NCBI RefSeq assembly: GCF_000424065.1
Contig: NZ_AUJE01000035.1
Span: forward strand, 1-39,910
Reading direction: 5' to 3'
Length of the DNA: 39,910 bases
Source of the DNA: Selenomonas ruminantium subsp. ruminantium ATCC 12561
GTDB lineage: Bacteria; Bacillota; Negativicutes; Selenomonadales; Selenomonadaceae
How positions within the stretch are numbered: position 1 is the first letter of the stretch; every line of letters begins with the position of its first letter. Below the pieces are notes generated by a model. That model was not told the DNA's origin. It was given only the letters and a program-made list of their open reading frames with translations, and did no database searches. Of this stretch, positions 1 to 5,645 are shown piece after piece. The position numbers and the translations under genes were made by a program.

Positions 1-216
1 CAGAACTGCAAATGCCGATGTCAACGGGGCGGCAAACATACTTCGCAAAAGTAAGCAGAACTTCGATTTCGAAGAACTGTGTAGAGGGCTTTTGGACAGC
101 CCATTGAGAATAAGGGTATCCTGACAGCTAACTCCTTTGGGATATGTCTGTCGGGCGTTAGTCCGTGTATCAAACTTCTCAAGAATCCCCCACTTCTATA
201 AGTGGGGGAGGTTCAA
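1..216 (+). mobile_element. Right end of an IS200/IS605-family element (partial)
   Basis: The window opens inside an insertion sequence. What remains is the 3' end of a tnpB-like gene (stop at 122-124), a short untranslated stretch, and a right-end hairpin. The hairpin has CCCCCACTT (187-195), loop CTAT and AAGTGGGGG (200-208), followed by GAGGTTCAA to about 216. Subterminal hairpins of this kind are typical of IS200/IS605 ends. The right boundary is placed near 216 because a PIN-like reading frame on the minus strand is intact up to about 217 and then runs into the element. The left end lies outside the window. In TnpB systems the right end and the 3' part of tnpB form the omega RNA, so one could be encoded here. 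Confidence 0.7.
2..124 (+). CDS. tnpB: TnpB-like RNA-guided nuclease/transposase-associated protein, C-terminal end (partial)
   Basis: The frame starting at base 2 is open from the window edge to the TGA at 122-124 and gives about 40 residues. It contains NADVNGAANILRKS, the Asp-containing C-terminal signature of the TnpB/OrfB family (third RuvC segment, consensus near D-x-N-A-A-x-N-I). The rest of the protein is outside the window. In this family TnpB is an RNA-guided DNA nuclease that favours retention of the element. The gene is followed by the element's right-end hairpin, which supports the call. Whether the full protein is intact cannot be seen. Confidence 0.75.
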   Translation, partial: RTANADVNGAANILRKSKQNFDFEELCRGLLDSPLRIRVS

Positions 217-315
217 GCTGTAGAACGTTACGACAATATCTTCTTCGGTTAATTTTTCAACACCATCAAAGCCTGCTGCTCTTACATTCTCGTAATCAAC
301 AAGGTAATAGTTCAT
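196..315 (-). pseudogene. PIN-like domain protein, truncated after about 33 residues by the IS element
   Basis: A minus-strand frame begins with ATG at 315-313 (AGGAATGAGCAGC upstream) and reads MNYYLVDYENVRAAGF, later ending in VVTFYS. This is the usual N-terminus of small bacterial PIN-like proteins, with the first catalytic Asp in the LVDYENV strand. From about base 216 the frame reads into the IS right end and stops at TAG (198-196) inside the IS hairpin. The gene is therefore interrupted. It starts 33 bases after the stop of the upstream MFS gene and was probably co-transcribed with it. The missing 3' part, if still present, would lie on the far side of the element, outside the window. 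Confidence 0.65.
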
Positions 316-348
316 GCTGCTCATTCCTTACTGTTTTTGTCGGAAGAA

Positions 349-1500
349 TTATCTTTTTAGCCGTGGTACCATTGCTGCAATCAGGATATCGAGGGCGAGA
401 AGGGCAGCCAGGATAAGGAAAGCGCCAGTGAAGCCGAATTGTTCGTGGAGGAAGCCGAAGGAGGCGGAGATGACGGTAGCGCCGATGCCGGTCGCGGCGG
501 TGATGGCGGCGGTGACGGTGGCGGTACGGCCGCCAGCAAAGTCGGCCACATAGGTCAGCACATTGGGATAGACGGCGCCGCAGAAGAAACCAAAGACGAA
601 AACGGCGGGAAAGACGAGAATCTCCTGCGTCAGGCAGGTCAGGAGCGCCAGCATGATGGCGGCGCCCAGCGGGGCAATGTAGATGAGGTGGCTGCGATAC
701 TTAGCAAAGCAGCCGCAGAGGAAGCGCGAGGGAATCATGGCCAGCCAGAACAGGGACAGCGCCAGATAGCCGCGGGCGGAATCAATGGTGTCGGCCATGA
801 AACTGTTCAGGAAGAAGCAGAAGCCGTTTTCCACGCCCACATAGATAAACATGATGGCACAGAGTAAGGTTACGCCTTTTAAGTGCATGCCGCCTTCAAT
901 CTGGGCAAGTTCTGCGGGGGTGGGTTCTTCGCGGGGCGTAAAATCAGCTCTGGCCAGCAGGACGGTCAGCGCGAGGAAGATAAGGGCGCTCAGGACGAAG
1001 AAGCCTCGCCAGCCCCAAGGCGTATCGAGGGAAAGGCCGACAATAAGCGGGGCGATGACGGCACCGAGGGCAAACATCGCCGTGATATAGCCCATGCGCT
1101 GGTTGCGGGTCTGAGGATAGGTATCCTGCATACCGGCAATGGCCACATATTGTACGATGCTGCAGGCAAAGCCCAGCACGAAAATCCCTGCGGCAAAAAG
1201 CGGGGAGTTGGTGGCCAGTAAGATGATGGCTGCCGATAGGGTGCGGGCGGCAGTAAAGAAGACCAGCATGATTTTTTTGCCAATCCTGTCGGCCAGCGGG
1301 CCGAGCAGCAGCGGCGCAATCATGGTGGCAAAGAGTTGGACGGCGGCAAGCAGGCCCTGCTGGCCGATGGACAGGTCAAATTCCTGTCCGACATAGAGAA
1401 GGGCTGCCTGATAGCCGCCGGTCTCAAAACCGTTCATGAAAATGGATAACAGAAATAACAACGATAAATCGTTCTTAGCCCAATAGGCTGATTTTCCCAT
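349..1500 (-). CDS. MFS transporter
   Basis: A 383-residue polytopic membrane protein with about 12 hydrophobic segments. Between the second and third segments it has LGPLADRIGKK, the MFS signature (G-x-x-x-D-R-x-G-R/K-K). A second, weaker copy of the motif is expected mid-protein after the cytoplasmic loop (TPREEPTPAELAQIEGG). The start chosen is the ATG at 1500 (MGKSAYWAKND), because AGGAGGTGATACC lies directly upstream. A longer frame from 1542 would overlap this strong ribosome-binding site. The substrate cannot be told from sequence. It is transcribed away from the flagellin gene at 1798 and toward the interrupted PIN-like gene. Confidence 0.85.
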   Translation of the reverse strand: MGKSAYWAKNDLSLLFLLSIFMNGFETGGYQAALLYVGQEFDLSIGQQGLLAAVQLFATMIAPLLLGPLADRIGKKIMLVFFTAARTLSAAIILLATNSPLFAAGIFVLGFACSIVQYVAIAGMQDTYPQTRNQRMGYITAMFALGAVIAPLIVGLSLDTPWGWRGFFVLSALIFLALTVLLARADFTPREEPTPAELAQIEGGMHLKGVTLLCAIMFIYVGVENGFCFFLNSFMADTIDSARGYLALSLFWLAMIPSRFLCGCFAKYRSHLIYIAPLGAAIMLALLTCLTQEILVFPAVFVFGFFCGAVYPNVLTYVADFAGGRTATVTAAITAATGIGATVISASFGFLHEQFGFTGAFLILAALLALDILIAAMVPRLKR

Positions 1501-1622
1501 GGTATCACCTCCTGCGTGCGTTAGGTTTAGAATTTTTTGCATATATTCGCCACGGACAAGCGTTTATCCTGCTGAGGTGCCAACGCGTCTGTATATTGCA
1601 TGCCTGTTGCTTGTGACAGGTG

Positions 1623-1666
1623 TGGACTAGGCTTTTTTTCCTACATGGACTAGGCCTTTTTTCCTA
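1623..1666. repeat. Tandem direct repeat, 21 bp x 2, in the MFS-flagellin divergent region
   Basis: TGGACTAGGCTTTTTTTCCTA (1623-1643) and TGGACTAGGCCTTTTTTCCTA (1646-1666) differ at one base and are spaced 23 bp apart, about two helical turns. They sit just upstream of the candidate flagellin promoter (-35 at 1675). Position and spacing would suit a binding site for a dimeric regulator. No protein can be assigned. Confidence 0.5.
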
Positions 1667-1674
1667 TTTTTTTA

Positions 1675-1703
1675 TTGCGCTCAATGCTTTTCGGGGGTAT
1701 AAT
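1675..1703 (+). promoter_or_regulatory. Candidate sigma-70-type promoter for the short flagellin gene
   Basis: TTGCGC (1675-1680), 17-base spacer, TATAAT (1698-1703). Initiation near 1710 would leave a leader of about 88 bases before the ribosome-binding site AGAAAGGAGA (1781-1790). I saw no sigma-28 box here, unlike upstream of the flagellins at 27180 and 32581. Confidence 0.5.
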
Positions 1704-1797
1704 ATATGCATAGAAGTGTATTTGTTTTTTATATCAACGATTTGCAGCAGGAAATGGGATTTTTCTTCCAAAATTTTGTAAGAAAGGAGAGATTTTT

Positions 1798-2700
1798 ATG
1801 AGCATCAGCGGTATCAACAGCTCCCTTAATCAGCTGAATCGTGCCCATTCGTTGCAATCTCAGAGCATTCAGCGGATTGCGACCGGCTCCAAGCACTCCA
1901 GTGCGGCTTATGGCGCTTCCGATTATGCGATTGCACAGAAAATGCAGTATAATTTGGGAGGGATTCGCCAGTCCAACTCCAATACGCAGACGGCCAATTC
2001 TATGCTCAATGTGGCTTCGGGTGCGGTGAACAACACCGTCAGCTCGCTTTCCTCCTTGAGGGAAACGCTGATCAATGCAGCTAACAGCACCAATGGCAGT
2101 ACAGATGTTGCCGCATTGCAGGAATCGGTGAATCAGACCCTTTCCCAGATCAATACCAACGCGCAGGTGGAATACAACGGGCAGAAGCTCTTAGATGGCA
2201 GTCAGACGGTGACGGTGGCCGGGATTGATGGTTATGACAATGTTTCTTTGGGCGATATGAGCACGAAGGGGCTTGGCCTTACCGACAGTCAGGGCAACAG
2301 CACCATCAATCTGCAGGAAGTCAATCGAGCATTAGGCGATCCTTCACAGCCAAACGGTACGGAAGACGGAGTGCTCAATAAGGCACTTTCGCAGGCACTC
2401 GACACGGTAGATGCAGCGCTGAATAAGGCGCTTGACCAGGCTACGAACATCGGTGCAGCGCAGCAGGGCATGGATTATCAGTCGGCCAATTACACGACGA
2501 TGGAGGAAAACCTTCAGTCGGCACTGTCGACCAGCGATGATACGGATATTGCCGCAGAATCGGTGAACAATGCCAGCGCCAAAAACCAAACCCAGATGGC
2601 TATGTGGGCCGTAAAGCAAGGACTGCAGAATTTCAGCCAGCAAATGCTGGGGACGCTCAACAATCACAGCCGGGGCGCAGCATACAATATGTTGTCCTGA
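1798..2700 (+). CDS. Short divergent flagellin or flagellin-like protein
   Basis: 300 residues. The N-terminal helical domain (MSISGINSSLNQLNRAHSLQ to about residue 140) follows the flagellin ND0/ND1 pattern, including ATGSKHSSAAYGASDYAIAQK and the NGQKLLDG turn. The middle is only about 60 residues, and a C-terminal helical domain follows (residues about 200-290, NYTTMEENLQSAL). It differs from the four flagellins further right in lacking the RDADMAKEM stretch and the usual C-terminal LSLLQ; it ends in HSRGAAYNMLS instead. It has no cysteine. It is a single gene between its own promoter and a strong terminator. It may be a minor filament subunit or a secreted flagellin-like protein; membership of the flagellin family is secure, its role is not. 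Confidence 0.85.
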   Translation: MSISGINSSLNQLNRAHSLQSQSIQRIATGSKHSSAAYGASDYAIAQKMQYNLGGIRQSNSNTQTANSMLNVASGAVNNTVSSLSSLRETLINAANSTNGSTDVAALQESVNQTLSQINTNAQVEYNGQKLLDGSQTVTVAGIDGYDNVSLGDMSTKGLGLTDSQGNSTINLQEVNRALGDPSQPNGTEDGVLNKALSQALDTVDAALNKALDQATNIGAAQQGMDYQSANYTTMEENLQSALSTSDDTDIAAESVNNASAKNQTQMAMWAVKQGLQNFSQQMLGTLNNHSRGAAYNMLS

Positions 2701-2708
2701 CCGGAATA

Positions 2709-2767
2709 GCGCAAGGATAGCAAATGCCGCTGCATGGAAATGTGGCGGTTTTTTGCTATCCTTGCGC
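2709..2767 (+). terminator. Strong hairpin terminator after the short flagellin
   Basis: GCGCAAGGATAGCAAA (2709-2724) is perfectly complementary to TTTGCTATCCTTGCGC (2752-2767). Nested inside is GCCGC/GTGGCGG followed by TTTTTT, giving an ordinary intrinsic terminator inside a longer palindrome. Confidence 0.8.
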
Positions 2768-2790
2768 GTGACGAAGTGGGTGGGGAAATA

Positions 2791-2819
2791 TTGCAAATTT
2801 AAGTTCAATACGGTATAAT
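2791..2819 (+). promoter_or_regulatory. Promoter for the candidate antisense RNA of toxin locus 1
   Basis: TTGCAA (2791-2796), 17-base spacer, TATAAT (2814-2819). No ribosome-binding site plus start codon follows before the hairpin at 2897-2929, so a short non-coding RNA is the likely product. Confidence 0.55.
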
Positions 2820-2825
2820 TGAATA

Positions 2826-2928
2826 TACCAAAAGGACAGTTGATGTGTGGTAACGTCGACTCTCCCTGTTTTGTTTAATAGTAAATTTGGAGAAAGGTCG
2901 CCTCGTACCGCTTAGGCGGCTTTTTTCA
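2826..2928 (+). ncRNA. Candidate antisense RNA (antitoxin) to the holin-like toxin mRNA
   Basis: Predicted from the promoter at 2791-2819 to a hairpin with GTCGCCT and AGGCGGC arms followed by TTTTTTC (ending about 2928). The RNA runs head-on into the toxin gene on the other strand and would overlap the toxin mRNA's 3' untranslated region, because the same hairpin read on the minus strand can end the toxin transcript. Near its 5' end is GGACAGTTGAT, and the same 11-mer occurs near the predicted 5' end of the toxin mRNA (minus strand, about 3049-3059). The arrangement resembles TxpA/RatA-type modules. The ends are inferred. Confidence 0.45.
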
Positions 2929-2936
2929 TGCGAAAG

Positions 2937-3014
2937 TTACTTCAGCAATCCAAGGAAAGAGACAATCAGCGTCAGAAAGGCAAAGAATAAGGATAGTTTT
3001 TCATATAGCGTCAT
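2937..3014 (-). CDS. Small holin-like toxin (type I toxin family), 25 aa
   Basis: A 25-residue frame with an excellent ribosome-binding site (GGAGGTGAGAGCC directly before the ATG at 3014-3012). It begins MTLYEKLSLFFAFLTLIV and continues as one hydrophobic helix ending in Lys. The Y-E-x-L-S-x-x-x-x-F-x-x-L-I pattern matches the family annotated as putative holin-like toxin, whose members insert in the cytoplasmic membrane. A TATAAT lies upstream on the minus strand (3072-3067) with no good -35. A convergent candidate antisense RNA faces its 3' end. It overlaps the untranslated region of the YdcF-like gene on the other strand. It is short enough that chance cannot be fully excluded, but start site, sequence pattern and antisense layout agree. 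Confidence 0.6.
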   Translation of the reverse strand: MTLYEKLSLFFAFLTLIVSFLGLLK

Positions 3015-3066
3015 GGCTCTCACCTCCCCGTTAGGGGAAAGCCGGCGTATCAACTGTCCGATGGTC

Positions 3067-3072
3067 ATTATA
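3067..3072 (-). promoter_or_regulatory. Candidate -10 box for the holin-like toxin
   Basis: TATAAT on the minus strand. Initiation shortly after it would place GGACAGTTGAT at the 5' end of the toxin mRNA. The expected -35 position is only T-rich, so the promoter would be weak or regulated. Confidence 0.35.
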
Positions 3073-3093
3073 ACAAAGGAAGAGAAGAATAAA

Positions 3094-3849
3094 ATGGTTT
3101 ATTTATTAAAGTTTGGCGCCGCATGGATACTGCCGCCGGGGATATTTTTCCTCGCGTTGTGGTTTGTGGCCTGGCGGCTCTATCGCAAAAAGGAAAAGAG
3201 GCTGGCGGCTATGCTTGCAGCTCTGGTGTTTGTGTTTTATCTCCTGTGTACCAGCTTGGTATCCGAGCGGCTGATGGGGGCTTTGGAAGGAACTTATCAG
3301 CCGCCGGAAAATCCGCAGGGGGATTGCGTGATTATGCTCGGCGGCGGGGCGTTTCCCGATACGCCGGATGTGAGCGGGCAGGGGACGCTTTGTTCTTCGC
3401 CGGCCAACCGTCTGCTGACAGCAGTCCGTCTGCAGAAAAAGCTCGATGTGCCCATTATCCTCTCGGGAGGGCAGGTCTATAGCGACAGCGGCCCGGAAGC
3501 GGTGATTGCGAGCCGAATCCTAAAGGATTTGGGCGTGCCTGAGGACAAGATCATCGTGGAGGGCAAAAGCATCAACACCACGCAGAATGCGCAGTTTTCC
3601 ACGGAACTTATGCGGCAGCATGATTTGAAAAAGCCCATCTTGGTGACTTCAGCGTTTCATATGCGTCGTTCCGTGCTGAATTTTGAAAAATGCGGTGTCG
3701 AGGTTACGGCGTACCCTGCCGATTATCGCGCAAATCTGCGGCATGATTTCCATTACAATAAATTAAAGCCCAGCGTGAGTGCGCTGGACGATAATGTGAT
3801 TGTGCTGCAGGAGGTTCTGCGGGCGTTTGTTACGAGGTACCTTGAATGA
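3094..3849 (+). CDS. YdcF/SanA/ElyC-family (DUF218) membrane protein
   Basis: 251 residues. Two N-terminal transmembrane helices (about residues 5-28 and 38-58) are followed by an extracytoplasmic DUF218 domain. Seen in it are CVIMLGGGAF, PANRLLTAVRL, PIILSGGQVY, E-A-x-x-A-S-R-I-L-x-x-L-G-V, the EGKSINTTQNA stretch and LVTSAFHMRRS, all of which fit the family. Relatives affect cell-envelope polymer metabolism, but the reaction is not settled. The start at 3094 is preferred because AAGGAAGAGA lies 8-9 bases upstream. The frame is open farther left (to 2887), where it would overlap the small toxin locus. Its stop overlaps the MATE gene start by 4 bases, so the two are translationally coupled. 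Confidence 0.8.
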   Translation: MVYLLKFGAAWILPPGIFFLALWFVAWRLYRKKEKRLAAMLAALVFVFYLLCTSLVSERLMGALEGTYQPPENPQGDCVIMLGGGAFPDTPDVSGQGTLCSSPANRLLTAVRLQKKLDVPIILSGGQVYSDSGPEAVIASRILKDLGVPEDKIIVEGKSINTTQNAQFSTELMRQHDLKKPILVTSAFHMRRSVLNFEKCGVEVTAYPADYRANLRHDFHYNKLKPSVSALDDNVIVLQEVLRAFVTRYLE

Positions 3850-5186
3850 CGAAAAACTTAACGGAAGGCAGTCCTGCAAGGCTGATTCTGATGTTTACGC
3901 TGCCGCTGATTGCGGGGAATATCTTTCAGCAATTATACGCCTTTGTGGATACCTTGATTGTGGGCCGTTTCCTGGGCGTTGAGGCGCTGGCGGCGGTGGG
4001 CTGTACCGGCAGCCTGATGTTTCTGATGCTCGGCTTTGTGATTGGCTTTTCCACGGGGATTACCATTTATACGGGTCAGCGGTACGGTGCCAAGGATTAT
4101 AAAGGCGTGCGGCAGAGCGCGGCTGCTTGTGCCGTGCTTTCCTTTTTGGAAGCGGTGGTGCTGACCATTGTGGGCGTTTCGCTGTGCCGTCAGCTCCTGA
4201 TTTGGATGCAGACCCCGCCGGAGATTTTGGAGGGGGCGTACTCCTTCATCAGTATCGTGTTCGGTGGTATCGTGATGTTCGTCTGCCTGCAGACGCAGAC
4301 CAACCTGCTGCGGGCGCTCGGCGACAGCCGCATGCCCACGGTGATTCTGGCAACGGCGCTGATCATCAACATCATTTTGGAGCCGATTGCGATTCTGGTA
4401 TTGGGCTGGGGCATTCCCGGTGCGGCGCTGGCGACCATCGTGGCGCAGTTTTTGGGCAATGTGATCTGCTACCTGTACATCTGCAAAAAAGTGCCGGTGC
4501 TCCGCACTTACCGCGAGGACTGGCAGGTGAGCTGGCCGGTGCTGAAGGCGCATTTGAAACTGGGCCTGCCCATGGGCTTTCAGTCCTCGATTATCGCCAT
4601 CGGTGCGGTAATCCTGCAGGTGGCGCTCAATAACCTTGGCCCGACAGCCGTTGCGGCCTATGCGGCGGCACAGAAGGTCGATTCCATCGCCCTTATGCCC
4701 ATGATGTCCTTTGGCCTCGCCATGGCGGCCTATACTGCGCAGAACTATGGCGCACAGAAATACGACCGCATCGCTGAGGGTGTGAAAAAGTGCAGCTATA
4801 TGTCCGTGGGCTTCAGTATCCTCGCGGCAGTTGTGCTGATTCTCTCCGGCCCCTTCATCATGGAACTCTTTGTCGGTGAGGGCCAGCAGGAAGTCGTGGA
4901 CATGGGGCATATGTACCTGATTGTCAACGGCGTGAACTACTGGATACTGGCGCTTTTGTTCATCTTCCGCTATACCCTGCAGGGCCTCGGCCAAAGCGTC
5001 GTGCCCACCATTGCAGGTGTGATGGAACTCTTGATGCGTGCCGGGGCCGCGATTTTCCTCTGCGAAATCTGGGGCTACTTCGGCGCCTGCGTCGCCAACC
5101 CTATGGCCTGGGCAGGTTCGTGCATACCGCTCGCCATTGCGTTCTTCTGGACGCGGCGGACGTTTAAACGAAAATACAGCGTATAA
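3846..5186 (+). CDS. MATE family efflux transporter
   Basis: 446 residues with about 12 hydrophobic segments in two related halves. The N-terminus (EGSPARLILMFTLPLIAGNI) and the following YAFVDTLIVGRFLG are typical of the DinF/NorM branch of MATE exporters, which expel organic cations using a Na+ or H+ gradient. ALGDSRMP in the first half and GLGQSVVPTIAGVMELLMR in the second are the matched loop segments. The ATG overlaps the upstream gene's stop (ATGA). A long perfect terminator palindrome follows. The substrate is unknown. Confidence 0.88.
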   Translation: MTKNLTEGSPARLILMFTLPLIAGNIFQQLYAFVDTLIVGRFLGVEALAAVGCTGSLMFLMLGFVIGFSTGITIYTGQRYGAKDYKGVRQSAAACAVLSFLEAVVLTIVGVSLCRQLLIWMQTPPEILEGAYSFISIVFGGIVMFVCLQTQTNLLRALGDSRMPTVILATALIINIILEPIAILVLGWGIPGAALATIVAQFLGNVICYLYICKKVPVLRTYREDWQVSWPVLKAHLKLGLPMGFQSSIIAIGAVILQVALNNLGPTAVAAYAAAQKVDSIALMPMMSFGLAMAAYTAQNYGAQKYDRIAEGVKKCSYMSVGFSILAAVVLILSGPFIMELFVGEGQQEVVDMGHMYLIVNGVNYWILALLFIFRYTLQGLGQSVVPTIAGVMELLMRAGAAIFLCEIWGYFGACVANPMAWAGSCIPLAIAFFWTRRTFKRKYSV

Positions 5187-5187
5187 G

Positions 5188-5238
5188 TAAACCGGGAAGA
5201 CCGCATTCTCCTAAGGCGAATGCGGTCTTCCCGGTTTA
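5188..5238 (+). terminator. 21-bp stem terminator after the MATE gene
   Basis: TAAACCGGGAAGACCGCATTC (5188-5208) pairs perfectly with the complementary arm at 5218-5238 across a 9-base loop. The stem ends in an AAA/TTT pair but has no long T tract, so it may act in both directions. Confidence 0.7.
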
Positions 5239-5244
5239 CGTCTA

Positions 5245-5272
5245 TTGACAACAAGGATAATTTTGTTATACT
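5245..5272 (+). promoter_or_regulatory. Promoter of the second small-toxin locus
   Basis: TTGACA (5245-5250), 16-base spacer, TATACT (5267-5272). It is the best match to the sigma-70 consensus in this part of the window and directly precedes a leader of about 45 bases and a 23-codon frame. Confidence 0.65.
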
Positions 5273-5323
5273 TGTTGCAGGTGCTGTTTAGCGGTTTCGC
5301 CTTCTGGAAAGGGGGCGGCGCCT

Positions 5324-5395
5324 ATGGCTGAAACAATCGTAGTTTTGCTATTGATTTGGATGATTGTCGTAGAAGTGAAAAATAACCGCTCCTAG
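5324..5395 (+). CDS. Small membrane peptide, candidate type I toxin, 23 aa
   Basis: The frame reads MAETIVVLLLIWMIVVEV followed by a polar tail KNNRS. One hydrophobic helix with a basic C-terminus is the usual build of Fst/Ldr/Ibs-like type I toxins. AAAGGGGG lies 8 bases before the ATG. It has its own strong promoter (5245-5272). A convergent minus-strand promoter (5506-5478) would make an antisense RNA that covers the 3' end of the mRNA. The last codons lie in an inverted repeat (AAATAACCGCTC, 5380-5391, with GAGCGGTTATTT, 5407-5418). I do not recognise a named family for it. Coding is supported by layout more than by homology. Confidence 0.5.
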   Translation: MAETIVVLLLIWMIVVEVKNNRS

Positions 5396-5471
5396 TCTGG
5401 CCAACTGAGCGGTTATTTATCGAAGTGATAATTTAACTTGTGAGGGCAACCGCTAGGCGGCGCCTTCTTTT
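5378..5471 (-). ncRNA. Candidate antisense RNA of toxin locus 2
   Basis: Transcription from the minus-strand promoter at 5506-5478 would start near 5471, run through GGCGCCGCCTAGCGGTTGCC and end at the hairpin 5418-5380, which on this strand is followed by a T-rich run. The RNA would be about 90 bases and fully complementary to the 3' part of the toxin mRNA. Both ends are inferred. Confidence 0.4.
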
Positions 5472-5477
5472 GTTTAT

Positions 5478-5506
5478 ATTTTAGCATTTGCCCAGGTTAC
5501 AGGCAA
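5478..5506 (-). promoter_or_regulatory. Convergent promoter of the antisense RNA, toxin locus 2
   Basis: On the minus strand: TTGCCT (5506-5501), 17-base spacer, TAAAAT (5483-5478). It points toward the small-peptide gene. No start codon with a ribosome-binding site follows. Confidence 0.5.
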
Positions 5507-5645
5507 GTGCTTTTTTGCATTTGCAATTTTTATCATGACATTTGTAACATTTTACCGGGATTTACATTTTCAGGCAGGATTTTTCTGTCGGTTGTCGTAT
5601 ATGATACATATATATTGATTCAGACTAAAGAAGGGTGGATTTATT

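Noticed and set aside
3933-4994. 353-codon minus-strand frame opposite the MATE gene
   Set aside because: Composition dominated by His, Gln and Arg, with no recognisable domain; it mirrors the codon bias of the MATE gene.
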